DNA from: Deinococcus betulae
GTDB taxonomy: Bacteria; Deinococcota; Deinococci; Deinococcales; Deinococcaceae
Length of the DNA: 28,452 nt
NCBI RefSeq assembly: GCF_020166395.1
Contig: NZ_JAIQXU010000041.1
Span: forward strand, 1 to 28,452
Direction of reading: 5' to 3'
Shown here: positions 12,317 to 23,854 of the stretch, piece by piece
Numbering within the stretch: position 1 is the first letter of the stretch
How the letters are laid out: every line of letters begins with the position of its first letter
Translations under genes and position numbers: made by a program
Notes under the pieces: generated by a model
What the model was told of the DNA's origin: nothing
What the model saw: the letters and a program-made list of their open reading frames with translations, nothing else
Database searches by the model: none

Positions 12317-12411
12317 CCGGAAAGAGAGGTGGAGAGAAAGCGTTTTGGCTGGCTCTCTACGGCTGGGTTAATCCTAGAAGATGGTTGAAAGGTCGTGCAT
12401 GAGGGCCAGAA

Positions 12412-12456
12412 AGAGGGCCGCCGACAGACTTCAGGCAGCCCTCTCTTCTTCTGCCT
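12412..12456 (+). terminator. Possible terminator after opcA
   Basis: AGAGGGC (12412-12418) pairs with GCCCTCT (12438-12444) across a 19-nt loop, followed by a pyrimidine-rich CTTCTTCTGCC. It is the best candidate in the 200 bp between the convergent opcA and hemA genes. The large loop lowers confidence. Confidence 0.4.
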
Positions 12457-12516
12457 CTTTCACGGAACGCGCAGCCAACTTCTCTGCCCTTGCTTTTCCC
12501 ACTCCCTACAACCCCT

Positions 12517-13602
12517 TCAGTCACTCGCCAGAGCCAAGTCACGCAACCTGGCCTGACGGGTCAGGTGCCAACGGCTCAGGTCGGCCGCGGCGTCCCGCAC
12601 GATGGCCTGGGCGTGCGGCAGCGCGGCGCGGCGGCTGGCCATGTTGCGGGCCACGATACCGGTCAGGTCGTCCAGATTGTGCAGGTGCGCGCCGGGCACC
12701 CCCGCAATGTCCGGGTCCAGAATGCGCGGCACGCTGATGTCAATCAGGAACATGGGCCGCCCCGGACGCTGGCGCAGCGCGGCCTGCACGCCGTCGCCGT
12801 GCAGGACATAGTGCGGCGCGGCGCTGGAGGCAATCAGCACGTCGGCTTCGGGCAGAACCTCGTGCAGGTACTCGGCGGCGCAGGCGCGGCCTCCCAGCTT
12901 CTCGGCCAGCTGACGGGCGCGCTCAGCGGTGCGGTTCACCACGATCACGTCGTCCACGCCGGCGGCGCGCAGATGGGTCAGGGTCAGCTCGGCGGTCTCG
13001 CCGGCGCCCAGAATCAGGGCGGTGCGGCCCGCCAGCCCCCCCAGCGCGGCCTGCGCCAGTTCTACGGCGGCGCTGGACACGCTGACGACCTTGTCGCTCA
13101 TGCCGGTCTCGAAGCGCACGCGCTTACCCGCCGCCAGGGCGCCCTGCGCGACCTTATTCAGCGTTGTGCCCGTCAGGCCGCGCGCGCGGGCGTCCTGCCA
13201 GGCGCGTTTGACCTGGCCCTGAATCTGCGTTTCGCCTATGACGAGGCTGTCCAGGCCGGCGGCCACCCGGTACAGATGCGTGACCGCCGCCTCGCCCCGG
13301 TGGACATACAGGTGGCCGTCCAGCGCGTGCCCCCAGGCACCTTCAAAGGCGGCCAGCGGGTCGCCGGTCAGGCCCGCCAGATACACTTCTGTGCGGTTAC
13401 AGGTGGCCAGCAGCATGACTTCCTGCGCGTGCCGGGCCAGGTGGGCCAGCAGCGGGCCTTCTTCACCGGCCCGCACGGCAGCGCGCTCACGGACCTCGAC
13501 CGGGGCCGTCTGGTGGTTGAGGCCCACCACGGCAATGTCCAGCGACTCTGGCAGCGGCAGGCCTGCCAGAAAGGTGCGTGCGGTGGGGCAGGTCAGGGTC
13601 AC
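12517..13602 (-). CDS. hemA: Glutamyl-tRNA reductase (C-terminally short)
   Basis: First committed enzyme of C5-pathway tetrapyrrole synthesis: reduces glutamyl-tRNA to glutamate-1-semialdehyde with NADPH. The 361 residues contain [13 protein letters not shown], the catalytic TCNRTEVY with Cys68, [12 protein letters not shown] and the nucleotide site LGAGETAEL (198-206). The start is the GTG at 13602-13600, which overlaps the TGA of the upstream gene (GTGA). Open frame further upstream is shadow of that gene. After NMASRR the protein runs only about 35 residues, so most of the C-terminal dimerisation domain of the ~420-residue E. coli enzyme is absent. Confidence 0.94.
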   Translation of the reverse strand: MTLTCPTARTFLAGLPLPESLDIAVVGLNHQTAPVEVRERAAVRAGEEGPLLAHLARHAQEVMLLATCNRTEVYLAGLTGDPLAAFEGAWGHALDGHLYVHRGEAAVTHLYRVAAGLDSLVIGETQIQGQVKRAWQDARARGLTGTTLNKVAQGALAAGKRVRFETGMSDKVVSVSSAAVELAQAALGGLAGRTALILGAGETAELTLTHLRAAGVDDVIVVNRTAERARQLAEKLGGRACAAEYLHEVLPEADVLIASSAAPHYVLHGDGVQAALRQRPGRPMFLIDISVPRILDPDIAGVPGAHLHNLDDLTGIVARNMASRRAALPHAQAIVRDAAADLSRWHLTRQARLRDLALASD

Positions 13603-14156
13603 GCGGCCCCCAGGGCGCGGCTGATATCGGCGCGCAGGGTGTCCAGGGCGGCGCGTTTGCGGTCGCTGGGGAGGGTCAGGGCGGCTTCCCGCTGCGCGGC
13701 CCAACTCTGCACCTGCGCTTCAGTGGGCAGCAGGTCCGCCACGCGGGCCGTCAGGGCCTGGGCCAGCAGGGGCAATTCACGCCCGGTGGTGACTGCCACC
13801 TGCACACCCGCCTGCTGGGCCACGGCCGGGAACCGCAGGGTGCTGCGCGCCGCGTCGCCCGCATCGTTGACCAGCGTGCCCTGCGCGCGGGCGTCGCTCA
13901 CCACCTGGGCATTGACGTCGGGCTGATCGGTGGCGGCCACCACCAGCGCTGCACCGGCCAGGTCGCCGCGCTGGTAGGCCCGACACTGAACTGTCAGCGG
14001 CAGCGCGGCCAGTTCAGGCTGGACCACCGGCGCAATGACCTGCACTTCCAGGCCGGCTGACAGCAGGGCCTTCGTGCGGCGCAGGGCGACCGCGCCGCCA
14101 CCCACCACAACGGCGCGTTGTCCGTGTAGGTCGAGAAAAGCCGCCAGCAAGCTCAC
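13599..14156 (-). CDS. Precorrin-2 dehydrogenase / sirohydrochlorin ferrochelatase-like (CysG N-terminal, Met8p type)
   Basis: By family, oxidises precorrin-2 to sirohydrochlorin with NAD, and may insert iron to give siroheme. The 185 residues start with [22 protein letters not shown], the NAD-binding motif of this family. They continue with [15 protein letters not shown], the conserved [17 protein letters not shown] region carrying an Asp, and [16 protein letters not shown]. No methyltransferase domain is fused. The GTG at 14156 is 7 nt after a minus-strand TATCCT (14169-14164), so a leaderless mRNA is likely. Coupled to hemA by a 4-bp overlap, placing both in tetrapyrrole synthesis. Confidence 0.85.
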   Translation of the reverse strand: MSLLAAFLDLHGQRAVVVGGGAVALRRTKALLSAGLEVQVIAPVVQPELAALPLTVQCRAYQRGDLAGAALVVAATDQPDVNAQVVSDARAQGTLVNDAGDAARSTLRFPAVAQQAGVQVAVTTGRELPLLAQALTARVADLLPTEAQVQSWAAQREAALTLPSDRKRAALDTLRADISRALGAA

Positions 14157-14195
14157 GAGAGGTAGGATAGCGCGCGCTGACCGGGGCAGCCGTCC

Positions 14196-14211
14196 CCGAC
14201 CGAGCGGTCGG
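14196..14211. promoter_or_regulatory. 16-bp operator-like dyad CCGACCG-AG-CGGTCGG
   Basis: A perfect 7-2-7 inverted repeat 40-55 bp upstream of the precorrin-2 dehydrogenase start and just upstream of its -10 box. Such ACCG..CGGT dyads are common for TetR-type regulators. No T-run follows, so it is unlikely to be a terminator for the polyferredoxin gene. Confidence 0.5.
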
Positions 14212-14293
14212 ACAGGACCGTGGGAGGGCGGTTGAAGGGAGTTTGACCGGCGGCTCTTCTCTCTTGCCCTGCGCTCTGCCCACCCGTCCTTTC

Positions 14294-15307
14294 CTACATG
14301 ACCGTATCGCTCTCACGCAGCAGCAGGGGCGCGCGGAAGGCCGCCGGGCGCCAGTGGCTCTGGGCATGAATGGCCTGGGGGGGGCACGAATGTAGGCAGG
14401 CCATACAGCCGGTGCAGGCACTCAGGTTCAGCAGCAAATGCACACCGCCGTCGGGTTGCAGGTCGCGCGTGATGGCGTTGGTGGGGCACACGTTGGCGCA
14501 CACTGGGCAGTCAATGCACTTCTCGTCCACCAGCGGGGCGGGCCACAGAATGGCGGCGTCCTCGGGCGGGGCAGGTTTGAGGCTGCGCGCGCGCCACACC
14601 CATTCCTGGGGCGTACGGTCCTCGGGCACACTCCAGTCAATAAAGGGCAGGGGCTGGTCCGGGATGCTCTGGGCGACCTGCTGCTTGCCCGCGCGGAACA
14701 GGGCACCAAAGGCGCCGCGCCGCGAGACGGTCAAGGACCGCCCGGCGTCTTCAGGCTGGGCCGCGCGAATACTCACCTGTGCAGGCTGGCCAGTCGGCTC
14801 ACGCAGGCGCTGGGCCTCGTCCAGCACCCGTTCCAGGCGGGCCGGCACGTCCGGGGCGCCGACGGGACACTCGCCGCAGTCCCCGTGCAGCAGGGTCAGA
14901 GGCGTGCCCCAGGCCCCGGCCGCCGACAGCAGGGCCGGGGTCACGCGCCCCAGGCACGGCAGCGACGGTCCACCCGCGCCGCTGCGCGAACAGGTCAGGC
15001 TGGCGTCGGGGGTCGCGCGCCGGTCTGGGGCCTGCTGGTCTTTCACGCTTTGCAGCGCCGGTTCCAGGTTGTACTCCAGGGCGCCGCTGGGGCACACCTG
15101 CACGCACAGGCCGCAGCCGGTGCACTTGGCCGGGTCAATCTGCACACTCTGGCCGACCATCCCCAGACTGATGGCGCCGTGCGGGCAAGTGGCGTGACAG
15201 GCGTCGCAGCCACCCACCGCCTGGCGCTCCAGCAAGCAGCGGGGCGCGGTAAAGCGCGGCACGAGGTTCCCGGCTTCGTCCAGCCGGGCAAGGACACCTT
15301 CAAGCAT
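14294..15307 (-). CDS. Polyferredoxin with four [4Fe-4S] motifs and a central Cys-containing domain
   Basis: 337 residues, function unknown. The N-terminal part has two cluster motifs, CDACHATCP and CTGCGLCVQVCP. The C-terminal part has two more, CIDCPVCANVCP and CTGCMACLHSCP. Between them is an approximately 170-residue region with LTCSRSG, SLPCLGRVTPALL and LLHGDCGECPVG, which looks like a separate metal or redox domain I cannot name. No signal peptide or membrane helix is visible, so it is probably a cytoplasmic electron carrier or subunit. The ATG at 15307 follows a minus-strand TAGACT (15319-15314) by 6 nt. It lies 137 bp upstream of the siroheme-type gene and may serve a siroheme reductase, which is inference only. 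Confidence 0.82.
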   Translation of the reverse strand: MLEGVLARLDEAGNLVPRFTAPRCLLERQAVGGCDACHATCPHGAISLGMVGQSVQIDPAKCTGCGLCVQVCPSGALEYNLEPALQSVKDQQAPDRRATPDASLTCSRSGAGGPSLPCLGRVTPALLSAAGAWGTPLTLLHGDCGECPVGAPDVPARLERVLDEAQRLREPTGQPAQVSIRAAQPEDAGRSLTVSRRGAFGALFRAGKQQVAQSIPDQPLPFIDWSVPEDRTPQEWVWRARSLKPAPPEDAAILWPAPLVDEKCIDCPVCANVCPTNAITRDLQPDGGVHLLLNLSACTGCMACLHSCPPQAIHAQSHWRPAAFRAPLLLRESDTVM

Positions 15308-15434
15308 GTGCGGAGTCTACGCGCGCACGCGCTAGGGGACCGTGTCGTCTGTCCTTTGCGCCGAGTGTCCAGCGGCGTGGGCACGGGCCGTCCAGATCCT
15401 CACCTAGACCCCCTCTGGCTCCCCAGCACAGGCT

Positions 15435-15449
15435 CCAGGCCCTGCCTGG
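15435..15449. other. Short hairpin in the rraA-polyferredoxin intergenic gap
   Basis: CCAGGC (15435-15440) and GCCTGG (15444-15449) with a CCT loop, 31 bp beyond the rraA stop. No T-run, so termination is doubtful. Confidence 0.3.
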
Positions 15450-15480
15450 GGGCGGCCAGGGTGAGGCACCCCCTCTCCCC

Positions 15481-15990
15481 TTACTCGCTTATAGCTGGCA
15501 GGACCAGAATGCCGTCTTCATCGGCATACATCATGTCGCCGGGCTGGATGGTGACCCCCGCAAAGGTCACGGGGACGCCACGCTCTCCCTGCAGTTGCTT
15601 GCCGCTTTTACGGGGATGAGGGGCCAGAGCACGCACCCCCAGATTCAGGCGGCGCAGTTCGGCGGTGTCGCGCACGCAGCCGTGCACAATGACGCCGGCC
15701 CAGCCGCTGCTCACCCCCAGTTCGCCCAGCATCCCGCCCAGCAGGGCGCAGTTGAGGCTGCCGCCGCCGTCCACGACCAGCACGCGGCCCTCGCCTGGGG
15801 TTTCCAGTTCGGCCCGCACCAGGGGGTTGTGGTCCTGAACACGCAGGGTCACGGCGGCGCCCACAAAACGGGGCCGTCCACCGTATTCCGTAAACACTGG
15901 CGCCAGCACGCGCGCCTGGGGGTGCAGGTCACTCAGGTCGGTGGTGGGAAGGTCCTGGGTGGGCAGGTCAGTGCTGGGCAGAAGGGTCAT
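15481..15990 (-). CDS. rraA: RraA family protein (4-hydroxy-4-methyl-2-oxoglutarate aldolase / RNase E regulator type)
   Basis: 169 residues. They match the RraA fold motifs: [64 protein letters not shown] with the metal-site Arg-Asp, [19 protein letters not shown] and [16 protein letters not shown]. The family includes the E. coli RNase E inhibitor and metal-dependent aldolases acting on 4-hydroxy-4-methyl-2-oxoglutarate or oxaloacetate. The motifs fit the aldolase activity, but the sequence does not settle which role applies. The ATG at 15990 gives full family length; no clear ribosome site or -10 box stands before it. Confidence 0.88.
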   Translation of the reverse strand: MTLLPSTDLPTQDLPTTDLSDLHPQARVLAPVFTEYGGRPRFVGAAVTLRVQDHNPLVRAELETPGEGRVLVVDGGGSLNCALLGGMLGELGVSSGWAGVIVHGCVRDTAELRRLNLGVRALAPHPRKSGKQLQGERGVPVTFAGVTIQPGDMMYADEDGILVLPAISE

Positions 15991-16313
15991 GCGTCAGTGA
16001 AACAGCCTGCGCCCTGACAGGTGTTTACTTCTTCAGGGACAACAACTTTCTTGGGCTGAAAGTGGGGCAAGACAAGGCTGAGATGGGAATGGTTATACGC
16101 ACGGCCAAGAGGTCAGTGGGCTGCCCCGCCCAGAGCCTCAATTGGTCTGGTGGCTGTTGCCTTCACAACTCAGCACAAATAAGTTTCCAACGGCCAGCTC
16201 AGAACCCAGTTATTTCCGCCTTTCCAACGCGCCGCTCTCTGCGTCTGAACAAATTATTTTTGCCTACAGGCGAGTCAGCATTTCACTCCGCCCGGCGCAG
16301 GAGTGACCCAGAC
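15991..16313. other. AT-richer intergenic region upstream of the LacI promoter
   Basis: The 500-bp gap between the divergent rraA and lacI-type genes is the longest non-coding stretch here and is AT-richer than its neighbours. The right part holds the LacI promoter and operators. In the left part I see no convincing gene; a 93-codon frame at 16062-16343 has no family features and runs across the promoter. Confidence 0.4.
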
Positions 16314-16341
16314 TTGACAGCCGCGCCATCAGGAGTAGGAT
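16314..16341 (+). promoter_or_regulatory. Sigma-70-type promoter of the LacI regulator/carbohydrate operon
   Basis: Consensus -35 TTGACA (16314-16319), 16-bp spacer, -10 TAGGAT (16336-16341). Transcription would start near 16348, inside the first operator. A weaker second promoter (GTTACA 16428-16433, TATTCT 16452-16457) overlaps the second operator. Confidence 0.75.
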
Positions 16342-16346
16342 AGTTT

Positions 16347-16360
16347 TGTAACCGATTACA
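16347..16360. promoter_or_regulatory. LacI-family operator O1, TGTAACCGATTACA
   Basis: Near-perfect 14-bp palindrome at the expected transcription start. It differs at one base from the perfect copy at 16420-16433, the pattern expected of an autoregulatory LacI-family site. Confidence 0.75.
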
Positions 16361-16419
16361 TTTTGAACATTCAGGCTGCCTTGCCTCTTCATATCCATCA
16401 TCTTTAGCCTGCCATTTTC

Positions 16420-16433
16420 TGTAACCGGTTACA
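16420..16433. promoter_or_regulatory. LacI-family operator O2, TGTAACCGGTTACA
   Basis: Perfect 14-bp palindrome in the leader, centred 73 bp from O1, about seven helical turns. That spacing would permit looping by a tetramer or cooperative dimers. Confidence 0.8.
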
Positions 16434-16490
16434 AACGTCCGCTTCGTGCTCTATTCTCTTCCTTCCCCCAGGAGCCGCCAGAATCAGGCC

Positions 16491-17464
16491 ATGACCCCCG
16501 CCACCCGCGCCACCATTGACGATATTGCCCGCGCAGCTGGTGTCAGCAAGGGCACCGTGAGCCGTGTGCTGAACGGGCACTCGACCGTTGCCGAGCGCAC
16601 GCGGCAGCGCGTGCAGGCGGTCATGGCGCAGCTGGATTACACGCCTGACCCCGCCGCGCGGCACCTCAGCTGGCGCACCGGGCGCACGCTGGGCCTGTCA
16701 CTGGACCGGGACGATCCCCTGCTTCATCCCTATCAGGTGCTGTTTCGCCGCGCCCTGGAAAGTCAGACAGCGCCGCAGGGGGTGCAGCTCGTGGACCTGC
16801 GCGCCGACCTGACGCGCATGGCGCGGCTGCCGAGCGCCGTGCTGGTGCTGCACGCCCTGGACGGCGACCCCCGCCTGGAGTACCTGAAGGCTCAGGGCGT
16901 GCCCGCCGTTCTGATTGGGCATCAACCAGGGGCCTTCTGGGTGGCGCCAGACGACGTGGGCGGCGCGCGGCTGGCCACCCAACAGCTGACTGCGGCCGGG
17001 CACCGCCAGCTGGTTTATCTGGGCAGCGGCCCCAGCCAGGTGGCGCAGGACCGTGAATACGGCTGCCGGGACGCGGCCCGCGCGGCCGGGGCCACCCTGC
17101 ACACCATTCCCAGCGATTTTTCGGTGCTGGGCGGCTACCGCGCGGTGCGACGGGCCTGGGAGGGCGGGCTGCGGTTTACCGGCCTGTTTGCCCAGAGTGA
17201 CGAGAGCGCCGCCGGAGCCGTGGCGGCACTGGACGACCTGGGGGTGCGGGTCCCTGAGGACGTGAGCGTGGTGGGCTTTGACGGTCTGCCCGAACTCCCC
17301 ATTCCGCTGACCCTGACCACCGTGGCGCAGGACATTCCCCGCATTGCCGCCACCGCCCTGACCCTGGTGCAGGAAGCCATTGCCGGCCGGCCGCCCAGGG
17401 GCGAATTCATTCCTGTACAGCTGATTCCCGGCGCGACCACCGCGCCAGTCCCCGGAGGGATGCC

Positions 17465-17468
<4 letters not shown>
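16491..17468 (+). CDS. LacI-family transcriptional regulator of the carbohydrate cassette
   Basis: 325 residues. The N-terminal helix-turn-helix reads TIDDIARAAGVSKGTVSRVL, followed by the minor-groove hinge RHLSWRTGRT and a periplasmic-binding-protein-like effector domain (GLFAQSDESAAGA, SVVGFDGLPELPI). The ATG at 16491 puts the helix-turn-helix at the usual distance; AGGAG is 16 bp upstream, somewhat far. The binding sites are most likely the two TGTAACC palindromes upstream. Its TGA overlaps the ATG of the solute-binding protein (ATGA), so regulator and transporter are co-transcribed and should be autoregulated. Context suggests an alpha-glucan or maltodextrin signal. Confidence 0.93.
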
Positions 17469-18700
<1,232 letters not shown>

Positions 18701-18710
18701 GCGCGCAGCC

Positions 18711-18746
18711 GGGTCGGGGCGGCCCACTGGCGGCTGGCCCCGACCC
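18711..18746 (+). terminator. Intercistronic stem-loop after the binding-protein gene (partial terminator / mRNA stabiliser)
   Basis: A perfect 10-bp stem, GGGTCGGGGC (18711-18720) with GCCCCGACCC (18737-18746), 16-nt loop, then CCTTTGTTG. It starts 10 nt after the stop. Such hairpins after binding-protein genes protect the upstream mRNA and let the binding protein exceed the permeases. Confidence 0.65.
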
Positions 18747-18770
18747 CCTTTGTTGTCCCCGGAGGCTCCT

Positions 18771-18905
18771 ATGCCCACACCAGGCCAGAGCGTGTCCCCA
18801 AGCTGCCGGTCCGAACGGTCTTTTCCCCACCTTGAACCCGTTGCCTTAAGGCAAAGGCCACACCACAACTTATGGGGAACACCCCTTTCAGAGCGCCTGA
18901 CATGA
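18771..18905 (+). CDS. Probable 44-residue small ORF coupled to the first permease
   Basis: An ATG at 18771 sits 5 nt after a strong ribosome site, GGAGG (18761-18765), better than anything before the permease itself. The frame runs 44 codons and stops with TGA at 18903-18905, overlapping the permease ATG at 18902 as ATGA. The product (MPTPGQSVSPSCRSERSFPH...) is polar, basic, with one Cys, and has no signal or membrane segment; I recognise no family. It may be a leader ORF that sets permease translation by coupling, a true small protein, or the remnant of an older permease N-terminus after a frameshift. Confidence 0.45.
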   Translation: MPTPGQSVSPSCRSERSFPHLEPVALRQRPHHNLWGTPLSERLT

Positions 18906-19995
18906 GGCGGGGCTTCTCTCAGACGCCCACGGCGTACCTCTTTCTGGCGCCGTTTCTGGTGACCACGGCCGTCTTTTTCTTCTACGCCTTTGGGCGCGCG
19001 GTGTACTACTCGTTTACCGATTTCAACCTGTTCAACACGCCGCAACTGATTGGGGTGAAACCCTACGCGGACGTGCTGGGCGATCCTTCGTTTCGCCGGG
19101 CGCTGGGCAACAGCCTGGTCTTCGCCGTGCTGACCACCACCCTGCAAACCGTGGGCGCGCTGCTCATGGCTGTCGCGCTAAACAACAAGATTCGCGGCAT
19201 GAGCTTTTTCCGCTCGGCGTGGTACATGCCCAGCATCACCAGCAGCGTGGTCATCACCCTGATTTTCCTGTGGTTGTTTCAACGCCGGGGCATTGCCAAC
19301 TACGTCATTACGCAGGCGCAGGCTTACGCGCCGCTGCTGCTGACCTTTCTGGGCGTGCTGCTGGTCGCTCAGGTGGTGCAGGTGCTGCTGGAGCGGGCAC
19401 GCCGCTTGCCCGCCGGCTGGTTTGACCCCGCGCTGGCCGCCATGAGCGCGCTGGTCGCCCTGGCGGTCACAGCCGGGCTGGCCTGGGCCGGTGTGGTGGG
19501 CGTGCGCGAGGTGCCGCCCTTCGACTACCAGTATTTTGCCGACAAGTGGATTGAGGTGGGGAGCGTGCGGGTGCTGAGTATTCCGCTGCTGGTGGTGGTG
19601 ATTCAGAACACCTTTACCACCATCCCCACCCTGATGCTGTTCTTCCTGGCAGGCCTGCAAAACATTCCCGGCGCGCTGTACGAGGCCGCCGACATCGACG
19701 GCGCGACCCCCTGGCAGAAGCTGACCCGCGTAACCGTGCCCATGCTGCATCCTGTGACCTTTTACGTCATTACCGTGGGCCTGATCGGCACCATGCAGAT
19801 GTTTGATCAGGTGGCTGTGATTGGCACAGCGGCGCCGGGTGACACCCTGATTACGCTGGCCTACTACGTCTACACCAACACCTTTAAAGCCGGGGCCGCG
19901 CCCGTGAACATGGCGTCGGCTGGGGCCATCATCCTAGCGCTGATTATCCTGGCGATGGTCTTCGTACAGCGCCGCTTCTTCCCCTCGGAGGCCCA

Positions 19996-19999
<4 letters not shown>
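18902..19999 (+). CDS. Sugar ABC permease, MalF/UgpA type with two extra helices
   Basis: Inner-membrane subunit of the carbohydrate importer. From the ATG at 18902 it has 365 residues; an in-frame ATG at 18872 exists, but neither has its own ribosome site, and the ATGA overlap with the small ORF favours 18902. Six family helices are visible. The ATPase-contacting EAA loop is YEAADIDGATPWQKLTRVTVPML at about 260-282. Between the third and fourth helices lies an additional segment of about 85 residues with two more hydrophobic stretches (about 144-163 and 176-200), giving a predicted eight helices. Its TGA overlaps the next ATG (ATGA). Confidence 0.9.
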
Positions 20000-21531
<1,532 letters not shown>

Positions 21532-21585
21532 GACGTACGCCCAAGCTCTTCAAAAAGGAACTAGGGCCCTAAGGACGTATCTCCA

Positions 21586-21682
21586 AAGAGCGTCAGGGAT
21601 TCGAACCTTGTGGACAGCCCTCACGGGTGCGAGTCACCACCGATTCGGCGCTGACACATTCGGCCACTCTGTCAAGCACTCC
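21586..21682 (-). tRNA. Degenerate tRNA-Ser-like element (possible tRNA pseudogene)
   Basis: Read on the minus strand: acceptor GGAGTGC (21682-21676) pairs 6 of 7 with ACGCTCT (21593-21587). The D arm GACA...TGTC encloses the type-II loop GAGTGGCCGAATG. A long variable arm (CCC-GTGA-GGG) follows, then a T arm with canonical TTCGAAT loop (4 of 5 pairs). The anticodon arm does not fold normally: no T33, mismatched stem; a CGA triplet (Ser) occurs there. No CCA is encoded. It lies inside the carbohydrate operon, antisense to it. Likely a decayed tRNA-Ser or a non-decoding tRNA-like RNA. Confidence 0.5.
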
Positions 21683-21695
21683 TCCCTCACCATAG

Positions 21696-21725
21696 CCTGA
21701 GCGCCTCAGGTGCTTCCCTTTCTTT
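21696..21725 (+). terminator. Possible attenuator before the debranching-type gene
   Basis: CCTGAG (21696-21701), loop CGC, CTCAGG (21705-21710), then a T-rich tract TGCTTCCCTTTCTTTTC. It ends about 20 bp before the next ATG and could reduce read-through from the permeases. Confidence 0.4.
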
Positions 21726-21746
21726 TCTCCTGTTCCAAGGATTCAC

Positions 21747-23639
<1,893 letters not shown>

Positions 23640-23656
23640 GAGAAAGGCAAATTGGG

Positions 23657-23686
23657 AGGCTCCATCCGCAAATCGGATGGAGCCTT
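23657..23686 (+). terminator. Rho-independent-type terminator of the carbohydrate operon
   Basis: A perfect 12-bp stem, AGGCTCCATCCG (23657-23668) with CGGATGGAGCCT (23674-23685), loop CAAAT, followed by TCACACTT. It starts 17 bp after the stop codon. Confidence 0.8.
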
Positions 23687-23727
23687 CACACTTACGATGC
23701 TGAGCCAACTGGGCAAGCTGCGCTTGC

Positions 23728-23765
23728 CTCCCCTCACCCCAACCCTCCCCCACAAGGAGGGAGGG
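23728..23765. repeat. C/G-asymmetric palindromic element resembling dispersed bacterial repeats
   Basis: A CCTCACCCCAACCCTCC-like motif with inverted repeat CCCTCC (23743-23748) / GGAGGG (23756-23761). The wording is like short intergenic repeats found in many copies in various bacteria. Only one copy is in this window, so dispersal cannot be shown here. Confidence 0.35.
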
Positions 23766-23854
23766 AGAAAAACATTACGGCCGGCGCGCTCCATTTCCCA
23801 CGTACTGCCTCCCGCCAACCGCACTCCCTCTTTTCCCACTCCCCACAACCCACT

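Noticed and set aside
12490..13926. 478-codon plus-strand frame opposite hemA
   Set aside because: Shadow of hemA and the precorrin-2 dehydrogenase gene, both certain.
14377..14384. G8 tract in the polyferredoxin gene as a phase-variation site
   Set aside because: It encodes the conserved Cys-Pro-Pro after the fourth cluster motif and is only eight bases; high GC explains it.
16062..16343. 93-codon frame upstream of the regulator
   Set aside because: No ribosome site, no recognisable protein features, and it runs through the TTGACA/TAGGAT promoter.
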